From the NCBI GenBank assembly GCA_947627835.1, contig CANQXM010000005.1, forward strand, positions 1 through 24,623: a DNA stretch of 24,623 nucleotides, read 5' to 3'. The DNA is from an uncultured Bacilli bacterium. GTDB taxonomy: Bacteria; Bacillota_I; Bacilli_A; RF39; UBA660. Both the position numbers and the translations under genes were made by a program. Under the pieces are notes generated by a model that saw only the letters and a list, made by a program, of their open reading frames with translations, did no database searches and was not told where the DNA came from. This document shows positions 14,707-20,998 of the stretch, piece by piece; positions within the stretch are counted from its first letter, which is position 1, and each line of letters opens with the position of its first letter.

Positions 14707-14970
14707 TTATTTTCCTTCTTCTTCCAGAAGTTGTTGAAATTTATTTTGGGCATCCTCTAACTTTTTCGCTTCTACATTTTCAGTAGTATACCATCCTTGC
14801 TCTTGCATCGTTAAATAAATTTCATGTTGCATGGTAAGAATTTCCTTAAGTCCAATCAAAAAAGTTTCATGAACTCCTTCTGTTCCACTTTCAATGGATC
14901 CATGTAAACACAAATCTGCTAACACTTTCGTATCCCAAAGAAGTCCTTCTAAAATCATTTTATCTTCCAT
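14707..14970 (-). CDS. Spore coat CotF-like small protein
   Basis: The 87-residue, all-helical protein resembles the Coat F domain (ferritin-like helix bundle). It opens with MILEGLLWDTKVLADLC, as in the family's LL-ek-la start. It then has an acidic ESGTEGVHETFLIGLKEIL helix and ends with MQHEIYLTMQEQGWY, matching the conserved H-eiy-yM-qrGWY motif. CotF is a spore coat protein in Bacillus, but homologues also occur in species not known to sporulate. The ATG is two bases after the stop of the upstream small gene, and its AAGGAG ribosome site lies inside that gene's last codons, so the two are co-translated. A strong hairpin ends the transcript. Confidence 0.75.
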   Translation of the reverse strand: MEDKMILEGLLWDTKVLADLCLHGSIESGTEGVHETFLIGLKEILTMQHEIYLTMQEQGWYTTENVEAKKLEDAQNKFQQLLEEEGK

Positions 14971-14972
14971 AA

Positions 14973-15158
14973 TTATTCTCCTTCCTGTAACAATTCATAA
15001 AATTTAGTTACCAAAGCTTGGTTTTTCTTTTCTAATTTACCAATAAATTTTGATAGTTTTTCATCATCAATGCAATCCTTTGCTTCTTTTAAATGCGTTA
15101 AAAAATATTCTTCATGACCAAGAAAATCCTCTAAATATAATAATTCTTTTGAAGACAT
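14973..15158 (-). CDS. Small helical protein paired with CotF-like gene
   Basis: The 61-residue product is acidic and predicted all-helical: ELLYLEDFLGHEEYFLTHLKE, then DEKLSKFIGKLEKKNQALVTKFYELL. The size, two-helix layout and position upstream of a CotF-like gene match the small partner commonly found with clostridial CotF-like proteins. A GGAGGTGG ribosome site precedes the ATG. The gap to the next gene is two bases. No cysteine or catalytic motif of note is visible. It may form half of a mixed helix bundle with its neighbour (inference). Confidence 0.65.
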   Translation of the reverse strand: MSSKELLYLEDFLGHEEYFLTHLKEAKDCIDDEKLSKFIGKLEKKNQALVTKFYELLQEGE

Positions 15159-15186
15159 ACATCTCCACCTCCATTACTAATATGAA

Positions 15187-15219
15187 TAAAAAAAAGAAAT
15201 TTACGCTAACATAAATTTC
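15187..15219 (-). terminator. Rho-independent terminator of the radical SAM gene
   Basis: GAAATTTATG (15219-15210) pairs with CGTAAATTTC (15205-15196), one G-U pair, loop of four, followed by a run of eight T. It starts six bases after the stop at 15226. Confidence 0.9.
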
Positions 15220-15225
15220 CAATCT

Positions 15226-16113
15226 TTAAAAGAGACTCATTTGTTCATTCATTAAAATTTCTTTTTTATACGCTTGAATAATGTCTTCCATCTCGGTTAA
15301 AAGTCCATTTTGATGTGCCAAGTTTAAAAAGAGTTCCATTAAATGCCGATATTGCAAAGAATTACAAAATTGTTTATTTCCATACACAGCTTCATAATCT
15401 TGACTGAGCCCAGGATAAAGTTCTTCAATTTTTCGATAATAATAATTTCGTTGATTCGTCCGTAAATTCATCCCCATTTTTGTATAAATAAAATTGGCAT
15501 CCGCTTCTTTACTCAAAGAAATCATATTGCGAATATTTTCCTCGGTATCTGTTAAAAATGGTAACACCGGAGTCATTAATACACCAGCAAACAAACCAGC
15601 TTCTCGTAATTTCTTTAAAACTTCAAAACGTCTAGAACTACTACAGACATGAGGTTCTATCTTTTTGGCAAGTTCATCATCAAACGTTGTAATCGAAATT
15701 TTGACAATGACACTATTATTTTTAGCAATCTCTTGAAGTAAATCCAAATCACGTAAAATTAAATCACTTTTGGTATCAATCGAAACCCCAAAACCATATT
15801 TTAAAATTAAAGAAAGGGCTTGACGAGTAATCTGTTGCTTTTCTTCCTCGATATTGTAAGGATCAGAAAGAGTTCCAAAACTTACCACACCACGATAATT
15901 TTTACTAGCAAGTTCCTGTTCTAAAATCTCTAGGGCATCTACCTTTGATTTGACTTCATCAAAATTTCTGATATGGTAGCAATCACTACGACTATCACAA
16001 TAAATGCAACCATAAGAGCATCCCTTGTATAAATTCATATGATAATCAATTCCAAACCATTTCTCACCAAGATCAGATTTGGTCATAATCGTTCTCGTTT
16101 TCACATATTCCAT
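15226..16113 (-). CDS. Radical SAM protein, spore photoproduct lyase-like (Rv2578c-type)
   Basis: The product has 295 residues. The 4Fe-4S site is C32-SYG-C36-IY-C39 (CxxxCxxC), preceded by MNLYKGC. The stretch DPYNIEEEKQQITRQALSLI followed by SIDTKSDLILRDLDLL matches the SPL and Rv2578c branch of radical SAM enzymes (DPYQP-E-LTR and TKS-LI-RD-LL). True spore photoproduct lyase repairs thymine dimers in spores; the Rv2578c-type proteins are widespread and not well characterised. The C-terminus is NEQMSLF, close to the QL(S/D)LF motif by which many repair proteins dock on the DNA polymerase sliding clamp. Together these suggest a DNA-associated radical SAM enzyme (inference). Its own promoter is at 16133-16141 and its terminator at 15187-15219. 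Confidence 0.88.
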   Translation of the reverse strand: MEYVKTRTIMTKSDLGEKWFGIDYHMNLYKGCSYGCIYCDSRSDCYHIRNFDEVKSKVDALEILEQELASKNYRGVVSFGTLSDPYNIEEEKQQITRQALSLILKYGFGVSIDTKSDLILRDLDLLQEIAKNNSVIVKISITTFDDELAKKIEPHVCSSSRRFEVLKKLREAGLFAGVLMTPVLPFLTDTEENIRNMISLSKEADANFIYTKMGMNLRTNQRNYYYRKIEELYPGLSQDYEAVYGNKQFCNSLQYRHLMELFLNLAHQNGLLTEMEDIIQAYKKEILMNEQMSLF

Positions 16114-16132
16114 GAAACCACCCTACAAATTC

Positions 16133-16141
16133 ATTATACCA
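16133..16141 (-). promoter_or_regulatory. Extended -10 promoter of the radical SAM gene
   Basis: TGGTATAAT on the minus strand is a perfect TGnTATAAT, 19 bases before the ATG at 16113. Confidence 0.7.
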
Positions 16142-16197
16142 AAAATCAAAGAAAAATACAGGACTTAATGAAATTTTCTTTTTTAAAAGAAAGAATA

Positions 16198-16206
16198 TGA
16201 TATACT
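16198..16206 (+). promoter_or_regulatory. Extended -10 promoter of the plus-strand anchored protein
   Basis: TGATATACT lies 23 bases before the ATG at 16230. It is divergent from the promoter at 16133-16141. The T-rich sequence at the -35 position is not a good box. Confidence 0.55.
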
Positions 16207-16229
16207 AGAGGAAGAAAGTAGTGAGAAAA

Positions 16230-17501
16230 ATGAACGAACAAAAAAAATTAGAAAAAATAGAAAAGAAAACAGCTCATGCTTCTGGAATCAAGTATACCTT
16301 TTTTATAGCAATTCCAGTAATCATCATCCTAGTAGCCTTAGGTTTTTACTATGCAAGAACGAATCCAGTTACCATTTTAACCAAAACCATTGATGAATCA
16401 AGTGCATGGATTGAAAAACTAGCAAATCAAAATAGCTTTACCTTTCAAAAAAATGATCCCATAAATGTAACCGCAGCATTTAATATTTCAACAGATTTAG
16501 ATTTAGATGGTCTAGAAAAAATATTGGCATACAATTACCAAGTTTCTTATAAAAAATTTAATGAAAACGAACAGACTTCCATTCAGGTTAGTGATCAAGA
16601 TAAAGAAATCATCAATATAAACTACTACAATATCAATGGGGAAAATTTTTTAGAAAGCAAAAAACTATTTTCCAAACTAATTAAAATACCACAAGAAGAA
16701 AACGAAACAGTAAGTCAAATTATCGAACAAGTAAATAGTTTCCCACAAATATCTAAAGAAGACGGAATCTACTTAATAAATCAATTAAAAAAATATTTTA
16801 TCCAAAGCATTAATAAAAAGTATATCAATCGTGAAAAAACAGACATCAATATCGATGACAAAACCATTAAAGCAACCAAAATTACCTACTTATTAAATAA
16901 AGAAAATCAAAAAAGAACCCTAGATTATATCAAAAATGCCATCACAGAAGATGACCGATTCTTAGAAATTCTTTCAAAAATAATGAAAATTGAAAAGAAA
17001 GAGTTAATTGGAAATCTTCAAAAAGAAGAAGAATACGAATACAACACTGACTACAAAATTACCCTTTATACAGAAGGATTGAATCAAAAAGTTATCAAAG
17101 TAAATTTAGAAGAAGACGATGTAACCGTTGTTTCTTATACCAACACCGAAGAAAAGAAAATTAATTTTAAAAATGAAGTAATCATCAAAATCAATGAACT
17201 AAGCGAAAAAAACATAGATATCGATTTCGAACTAAAAGAGCAAAATTGCAACGGTTCTTTAAAATTAACACTCCATAATAATGAAATTGATGCCAAAATA
17301 TCAATAAAAACAAAAGAAAATTACTTTGATATTAATACAACAATAACGCTTGGCAAAGAAACATTTATTTTACCAAATACTAGTAATGTTGTTTCCGTTG
17401 AAGACCTTACTGAAACCGATATTTTAACCATATTAGAAAATTTAGAAAAATCACTAGAAGGGACAACACTTCTTCAATTATTCGAACAAAATATATTATA
17501 A
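16230..17501 (+). CDS. Membrane-anchored extracellular protein of unknown function
   Basis: This is a 423-residue protein. A lysine-rich cytoplasmic N-terminus is followed by one helix (about 21-41, FFIAIPVIIILVALGFYYA) and a long extracellular part rich in Lys, Glu, Asn and Ile, with many alternating strands (for example KVNLEEDDVTVVSY and GSLKLTLHNNEIDAKISI). I do not recognise the family. The beta-rich pattern recalls lipoprotein carrier or LppX-like folds, which is only a guess. A GTG at 16221 is in frame with GAGGA upstream, but the predicted transcript start lies just after that site. I therefore prefer the ATG at 16230, whose GTGAGAAAA leader is identical to that before the gene at 22861. 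It is more AT-rich, with more Asn and Lys, than most neighbours. Confidence 0.7.
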   Translation: MNEQKKLEKIEKKTAHASGIKYTFFIAIPVIIILVALGFYYARTNPVTILTKTIDESSAWIEKLANQNSFTFQKNDPINVTAAFNISTDLDLDGLEKILAYNYQVSYKKFNENEQTSIQVSDQDKEIININYYNINGENFLESKKLFSKLIKIPQEENETVSQIIEQVNSFPQISKEDGIYLINQLKKYFIQSINKKYINREKTDINIDDKTIKATKITYLLNKENQKRTLDYIKNAITEDDRFLEILSKIMKIEKKELIGNLQKEEEYEYNTDYKITLYTEGLNQKVIKVNLEEDDVTVVSYTNTEEKKINFKNEVIIKINELSEKNIDIDFELKEQNCNGSLKLTLHNNEIDAKISIKTKENYFDINTTITLGKETFILPNTSNVVSVEDLTETDILTILENLEKSLEGTTLLQLFEQNIL

Positions 17502-17502
17502 A

Positions 17503-17541
17503 AAAAGAAAACATAATTCCCATTTGAAATTATGCTTTTTT
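17503..17541. terminator. Bidirectional terminator between convergent genes
   Basis: CATAATT (17512-17518) and AATTATG (17528-17534) form a seven-pair stem. CTTTTTT follows on the plus strand and TTTTCTTTTTTT on the minus strand. It serves the plus gene ending at 17501 and the minus operon ending at 17548. Confidence 0.8.
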
Positions 17542-17547
17542 ATGTCC

Positions 17548-18093
17548 TTATTTTTCCGTGGTCTCTTCTCCATCTTTATAATATTTTGCTTCAAACTCAT
17601 CCCAAGATTTACTAAATTCATGATTTTGAAAAGCTTCTTTTAAACCAGTAATTTGTTTTAAACGAATCACTTCATCCATATCCATGCCAAGTTCAAAACA
17701 AATTTTTTCATCACTCCAACCATAAGAAGCCAACTCCAAAACAATGTTACTCATATCCTTGATTTGATGGGTTCCACGAGCACGATTATGTCGAATCGTA
17801 GAAGCCATTCGATTAGAAAGATCCTTTTCAATAACCACTACCGGAATTTCTTTTAAATTAAAATAACGTCGCGCACAATAATAACGGTGAAATCCATCAA
17901 CAATAATATACTTATCTTGTTTATCATCATAATAACAAACAATCGGTTGCGTATATCCATCTTGTAGAATCGATAATTTTAATAACTGAAGCTCCGGCCT
18001 TGCAACTTTATTCGGGTTATAATCATTTGCTTCTACTTTGCGTAATGGTACAAGTTTTACATTTAAAACAGGAAAATCAATATTTACACGCAT
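17548..18093 (-). CDS. ParB/sulfiredoxin-like protein, IbrB-type
   Basis: The product has 181 residues. Its N-terminal half is a ParB/Srx-like domain: NDYNPNKVA (23-31), LKLSILQDGYTQPIVCYY (39-55), VDGFHRYYCAR (65-75, the family's VDG-HR core) and IPVVVIEKD (83-91). RHNRARGTH (101-109) matches the R-NRArG segment of IbrB-type proteins. A helical part (112-150) resembles the HTH of ParB-like proteins. In E. coli, IbrA and IbrB together activate prophage eib genes, with unknown chemistry. Here it is the last gene of an operon with an IbrA-like gene and a GNAT acetyltransferase; its start overlaps the GNAT gene by ten bases and a GTGAGGAAG site precedes it. There is no ParA, and the length is too short for a chromosome-segregation ParB. 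Confidence 0.85.
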   Translation of the reverse strand: MRVNIDFPVLNVKLVPLRKVEANDYNPNKVARPELQLLKLSILQDGYTQPIVCYYDDKQDKYIIVDGFHRYYCARRYFNLKEIPVVVIEKDLSNRMASTIRHNRARGTHQIKDMSNIVLELASYGWSDEKICFELGMDMDEVIRLKQITGLKEAFQNHEFSKSWDEFEAKYYKDGEETTEK

Positions 18094-18497
18094 TCTTCCT
18101 CACCATACACATAATTTGTATAACTTCCTTTATAACCAGTTTTCACAAATCCTAAAGATTCCCATACTTTCATCTCTTCTGGAGAATTCGTCAAAATACG
18201 AATCTTTTCCGTATGGTAAAGTTGTAACATATAACTAGCCATAAACCGACAATTCTCTTCGTTGCGATAAGCTGGCAACAAATAAAAATCAGTAAAAGAA
18301 GTACTAAATTGATTCATCATAACTCCACAAAATCCAGCTAGTGTTTTCTTATCAAAAAACAAGTACCAAATTTTTTCATGATCATTAATCAAATAAGGCA
18401 ATTCCCTTTTAAAAATGCGTTCTGCAAAAAAACGACCCATATACTTATAAAAATCTCCATCATTACAAGTATCCATAAATTCTTTTACTTCAAACAT
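18084..18497 (-). CDS. GNAT family N-acetyltransferase
   Basis: In this 137-residue protein the fold follows GNAT order: helices in the N-terminus, strands at IWYLFFDKKTLAGFCGVMM (43-61), the acetyl-CoA strand and loop at FTDFYLLPAYRNEENCRFMA (68-87), and the C-terminal VWESLGFVKTGYKGSYTNYVY (111-131), typical of the ESLGF...Y ending. It sits between the IbrA-like and IbrB-like genes, eleven bases after the former and overlapping the latter by ten, so it belongs to the same unit. The ATG at 18497 has GAGGTGTAGGA upstream. The substrate is unknown; it may modify a partner protein or small molecule in that system (inference). Confidence 0.82.
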   Translation of the reverse strand: MFEVKEFMDTCNDGDFYKYMGRFFAERIFKRELPYLINDHEKIWYLFFDKKTLAGFCGVMMNQFSTSFTDFYLLPAYRNEENCRFMASYMLQLYHTEKIRILTNSPEEMKVWESLGFVKTGYKGSYTNYVYGEEECV

Positions 18498-18508
18498 GTC
18501 CTACACCT

Positions 18509-19819
18509 CTATTTGTTTATCATAATTTGCAAATCACGCAAATCTTTATCATTAACATCTTCATCAATTAATTTCAAATGTCGATATTTCTTTTGCAATT
18601 CATATAACTTTTTTACATCGTGCTTATTTTGACTAAAACTAAGTCGTTTCATCCAAAAATCATTATGTTCCAAAGCTCTTGCAATTCTACGCCAACTGGC
18701 AACTTTTTTAGAATTTTCCAATGCCTTATCTTCTTCATCGCGAATCTCCGACACCGGAATTCCTTTTTTCGTCTCATACCAGTTAAAAAAAGATTTAATT
18801 TTACTATAGTAGTGATCGCGCAGTTCTGGTACATAAAGACCTAAACTTTCTAAAAGAAACACCGTATATTCTTGCCAAGTCATCGAAGCCGGTTTTTCCG
18901 TCTTAATCATACCAAGCACACTCGTACGACAATAAATATTTCCAAAATTAACGCCATGTACGCGCTGTAAAACTCGTTCCCATGTTTCATACTCCAAAGC
19001 CCGGAATTGATCCAGCCCTTTTCGTTGATCATCGCCATAAGGCTGACACAATCGTTGTTCAGATAAGGCAACCCCATTTTTATAAAGTTGTTCGTAAATA
19101 TGATTAAATCGTAAATCTAACCTAGAAACAGCTGTCCAAATATCGGTTGTTTTCCAATCGTACATTGGATAAAAGTTATAAACATCGGTTGTTACATTAC
19201 GAAACTTAACACGAGTCGTCCAATGAATATCATGATACTTTTCTTTACTATAATTGGTAATAGTTCGAAAACGATTCAAGCTTTCATCAGAACGAATACC
19301 AATACCACACGCAGTAATCCCGCCATGTTGCTTATTAAACCAATCTGCAAAGTATAAAATAAACTGTTCAAATTCCATTCCAAACTTAAACCAAGTCCAC
19401 TCTTTAGGCATATTGTCTTGATTAATAACCCACTTATGATCAGGCATATCGCGTACCCAAATATCCTTTTCAGAAGGATTCCAACATACCCACTTTGGTT
19501 GAATAACACTTACCGCATTACGTAAAGAAATAGGTAAGCAGATCCAATACCAACGCTCTAAGACATCACTAATTTCTTCGGTAAGTTCCATTAGATGATT
19601 AATCGTATATTGATACTGAGCTTCAAAGTCTACATACATGACACTAATCTTTTTCTTGTACTTTCGAGCAACTCTAGCAGCAAGCTGTACCATAACACTG
19701 CTGTCTTTACCCCCACTCACGGAAAAATAAACATTATCAAAATGCGTAAATACATATTCTAAACGTTCCATGGTCGCCGTATAAACATCTTTATCTAAAT
19801 ATATTTTTGGCAATTTCAT
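18509..19819 (-). CDS. PAPS reductase-like (DUF3440) protein, IbrA-type
   Basis: The product has 436 residues from the ATG at 19819; an in-frame start at 19888 would extend into the promoter. FSVSGGKDSSVMVQLA (32-47) is the PP-loop of the PAPS reductase/ATP pyrophosphatase superfamily, and GIGIRSDESLNRFR (172-185) is the conserved GIR-ESLNR segment of the DUF3440/IbrA branch. YDWKTTDIWTA (220-230) also fits the reductase family. The C-terminal DUF3440 part runs from about 250, with CQPYGDDQRKGLDQF. No sulfate assimilation genes are near, so a role in cysteine synthesis is unlikely. With the IbrB-like gene downstream it forms the IbrA/IbrB pair, known from E. coli as a prophage gene activator and often phage-linked. 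A promoter stands at 19860-19888. Confidence 0.87.
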   Translation of the reverse strand: MKLPKIYLDKDVYTATMERLEYVFTHFDNVYFSVSGGKDSSVMVQLAARVARKYKKKISVMYVDFEAQYQYTINHLMELTEEISDVLERWYWICLPISLRNAVSVIQPKWVCWNPSEKDIWVRDMPDHKWVINQDNMPKEWTWFKFGMEFEQFILYFADWFNKQHGGITACGIGIRSDESLNRFRTITNYSKEKYHDIHWTTRVKFRNVTTDVYNFYPMYDWKTTDIWTAVSRLDLRFNHIYEQLYKNGVALSEQRLCQPYGDDQRKGLDQFRALEYETWERVLQRVHGVNFGNIYCRTSVLGMIKTEKPASMTWQEYTVFLLESLGLYVPELRDHYYSKIKSFFNWYETKKGIPVSEIRDEEDKALENSKKVASWRRIARALEHNDFWMKRLSFSQNKHDVKKLYELQKKYRHLKLIDEDVNDKDLRDLQIMINK

Positions 19820-19859
19820 CCATCCCTGTCTAAAAATTGGTAAATTTTTCCATAAATTA

Positions 19860-19888
19860 ATTATACAAAAAAAAACAAGGAATTGCAA
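19860..19888 (-). promoter_or_regulatory. Promoter of the IbrA-GNAT-IbrB operon
   Basis: TTGCAA (19888-19883), a 17-base spacer and TATAAT (19865-19860) lie 40 bases before the ATG at 19819. Confidence 0.7.
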
Positions 19889-20072
19889 AAACTGACAGCT
19901 ACTTATTCTTTATTTTTTTCATTATTTTTAAGAATATTGCCAATAATAGTAGGAAATACCTAGAAAATAAAAAAATAACTTTTTTTAAAAAATTTATCGA
20001 AATCTTTATATAGATATAACTATACAAAACAAAATGATACTTATAATGATATTTTGAAATTAAATTTTAAAA
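19889..20072. other. AT-rich intergenic stretch
   Basis: These 184 bases are very AT-rich, with runs of A and T and TATAG-like short palindromes. I see no convincing gene, RNA or GC-bearing terminator hairpin. It separates the small gene at 20073 from the IbrA-type operon. Confidence 0.4.
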
Positions 20073-20300
20073 TTAATGACTTAAATAAGATGTGAGTTCT
20101 CGGTAAACTAAATCCAAAATTGATTGATCAAAAGCATGAAAATCAACTTCGATATTTCGCTCCTTCATCGAAGCAATAAATTGAAGACAAGAAATAGTAT
20201 AAGGAAACAAATCCGCATTGTTGTGAATGCCATCAACGAGCATTTCTGCAAAATCTTGAACTAATCCATACATAACTTCCCGAATTAAATTTTCATCCAT
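20073..20300 (-). CDS. Small protein of unknown function, 75 residues
   Basis: The ATG at 20300 has AAAGAGG seven bases upstream; an in-frame ATG at 20339 would overlap the upstream gene and its terminator. The protein is acidic and mainly helical: LIREVMYGLVQDFAEMLVDGI, then TISCLQFIASMKERNIEVDFH and a C-terminal ILDLVYRELTSYL. I do not recognise it. It follows the sigma-like gene at 20332-20853 but is separated from it by a terminator hairpin (20319-20343) and has no clear promoter of its own, so its expression probably depends on readthrough. Confidence 0.55.
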   Translation of the reverse strand: MDENLIREVMYGLVQDFAEMLVDGIHNNADLFPYTISCLQFIASMKERNIEVDFHAFDQSILDLVYRELTSYLSH

Positions 20301-20318
20301 ATAAAAAACCTCTTTCCA

Positions 20319-20343
20319 CAAAAAAAGAATGTTATCCACATTC
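20319..20343 (-). terminator. Terminator or attenuator after the sigma-like gene
   Basis: GAATGT (20343-20338) pairs with ACATTC (20332-20327) around GGATA, followed by seven T. It overlaps the stop at 20332 and ends just before the ribosome site of the gene starting at 20300. Confidence 0.7.
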
Positions 20344-20853
20344 CTTTAATTTTAAACTTTCTAACTCAAGCCATATTTTCACAATACAACTTTTTTTAAT
20401 TTTTTGTAACGTTACACGACAAATTCCCAATTTTTCACTAATCATCTCTTCAGAGTGTTCTGCAAAAAAAGTATCCACAAAATAAATCGCCTCTTGCATG
20501 GTAAGTTTATAAGATACTCGACAAATACACTGATAAAACTTTTCAACCCAAAGGGAATTATCAATAAACCGAGTAACATACCGACCAACCGGATCGGAAA
20601 TACAAGCTGTATTTTGATGAGAAACCGAATCATATCGATAATTAGAAAAACAGACTCCTTGATAAGAATACATGTACTTAGCATCTTTAAAGCGTTGCAC
20701 ATACGCACTAATTTCAGTTTTCATATTTCTTTGATAACACTCATGGATAAACGAATCACTTAACAAAGAGGCATATTCATCATGCTCTTGTGCTGTTTGA
20801 AGTACACTCTTTGGCAAATTTAAGAAATCATCAAATGATAATGAATCAACCAT
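20332..20853 (-). CDS. Sigma-region-4/ArpU-like DNA-binding protein
   Basis: It has about 173 residues from the ATG at 20853. Alternative starts are a TTG at 20877 or GTG codons at 20868 and 20865; the ribosome sites are weak for all, so the exact start is uncertain. The C-terminal region looks like a sigma-70 region 4 helix-turn-helix: LTMQEAIYFVDTFF, then EEMISEKLGICRVTLQKIKKS, close to the pattern of phage ArpU/RinA-type late regulators. Upstream, DPVGRYVTRFIDNSLWVEKF resembles the lead-in of those proteins. It may control nearby genes or be a phage remnant (inference). A good promoter is at 20905-20933. Confidence 0.65.
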   Translation of the reverse strand: MVDSLSFDDFLNLPKSVLQTAQEHDEYASLLSDSFIHECYQRNMKTEISAYVQRFKDAKYMYSYQGVCFSNYRYDSVSHQNTACISDPVGRYVTRFIDNSLWVEKFYQCICRVSYKLTMQEAIYFVDTFFAEHSEEMISEKLGICRVTLQKIKKSCIVKIWLELESLKLKECG

Positions 20854-20904
20854 GGAATACTTCACCACCCTATCCAAAAGTCTCTTTTCCTAAAATTACC
20901 ATTT

Positions 20905-20933
20905 ATTCTAATGTTTCAAATTTAGAAAGTCAA
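20905..20933 (-). promoter_or_regulatory. Promoter of the sigma-like gene
   Basis: TTGACT (20933-20928), a 17-base spacer and TAGAAT (20910-20905) form a near-consensus housekeeping promoter ahead of the gene at 20332-20853. Confidence 0.75.
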
Positions 20934-20943
20934 TAACATTACA

Positions 20944-20973
20944 ATAAAAAACAAACAATTTTCAAAAATTGTT
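20944..20973 (-). terminator. Rho-independent terminator of the oxidoreductase gene
   Basis: AACAATTTT (20973-20965) pairs with AAAATTGTT (20962-20954), followed by TGTTTTTTA. It lies 25 bases after the stop at 20999. Confidence 0.75.
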
Positions 20974-20998
20974 CATTTTATATAATTATACAAAATTA

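Noticed and set aside
16221..16229. GTG start for the plus-strand anchored protein
   Set aside because: The GAGGA site before it lies at or upstream of the predicted transcript start; the ATG at 16230 has the same GTGAGAAAA leader as another gene here. Not fully excluded.
17548..18093. Chromosome-partitioning ParB
   Set aside because: Too short, no ParA partner, and the neighbours and RHNRARGTH segment point to an IbrB-type protein.
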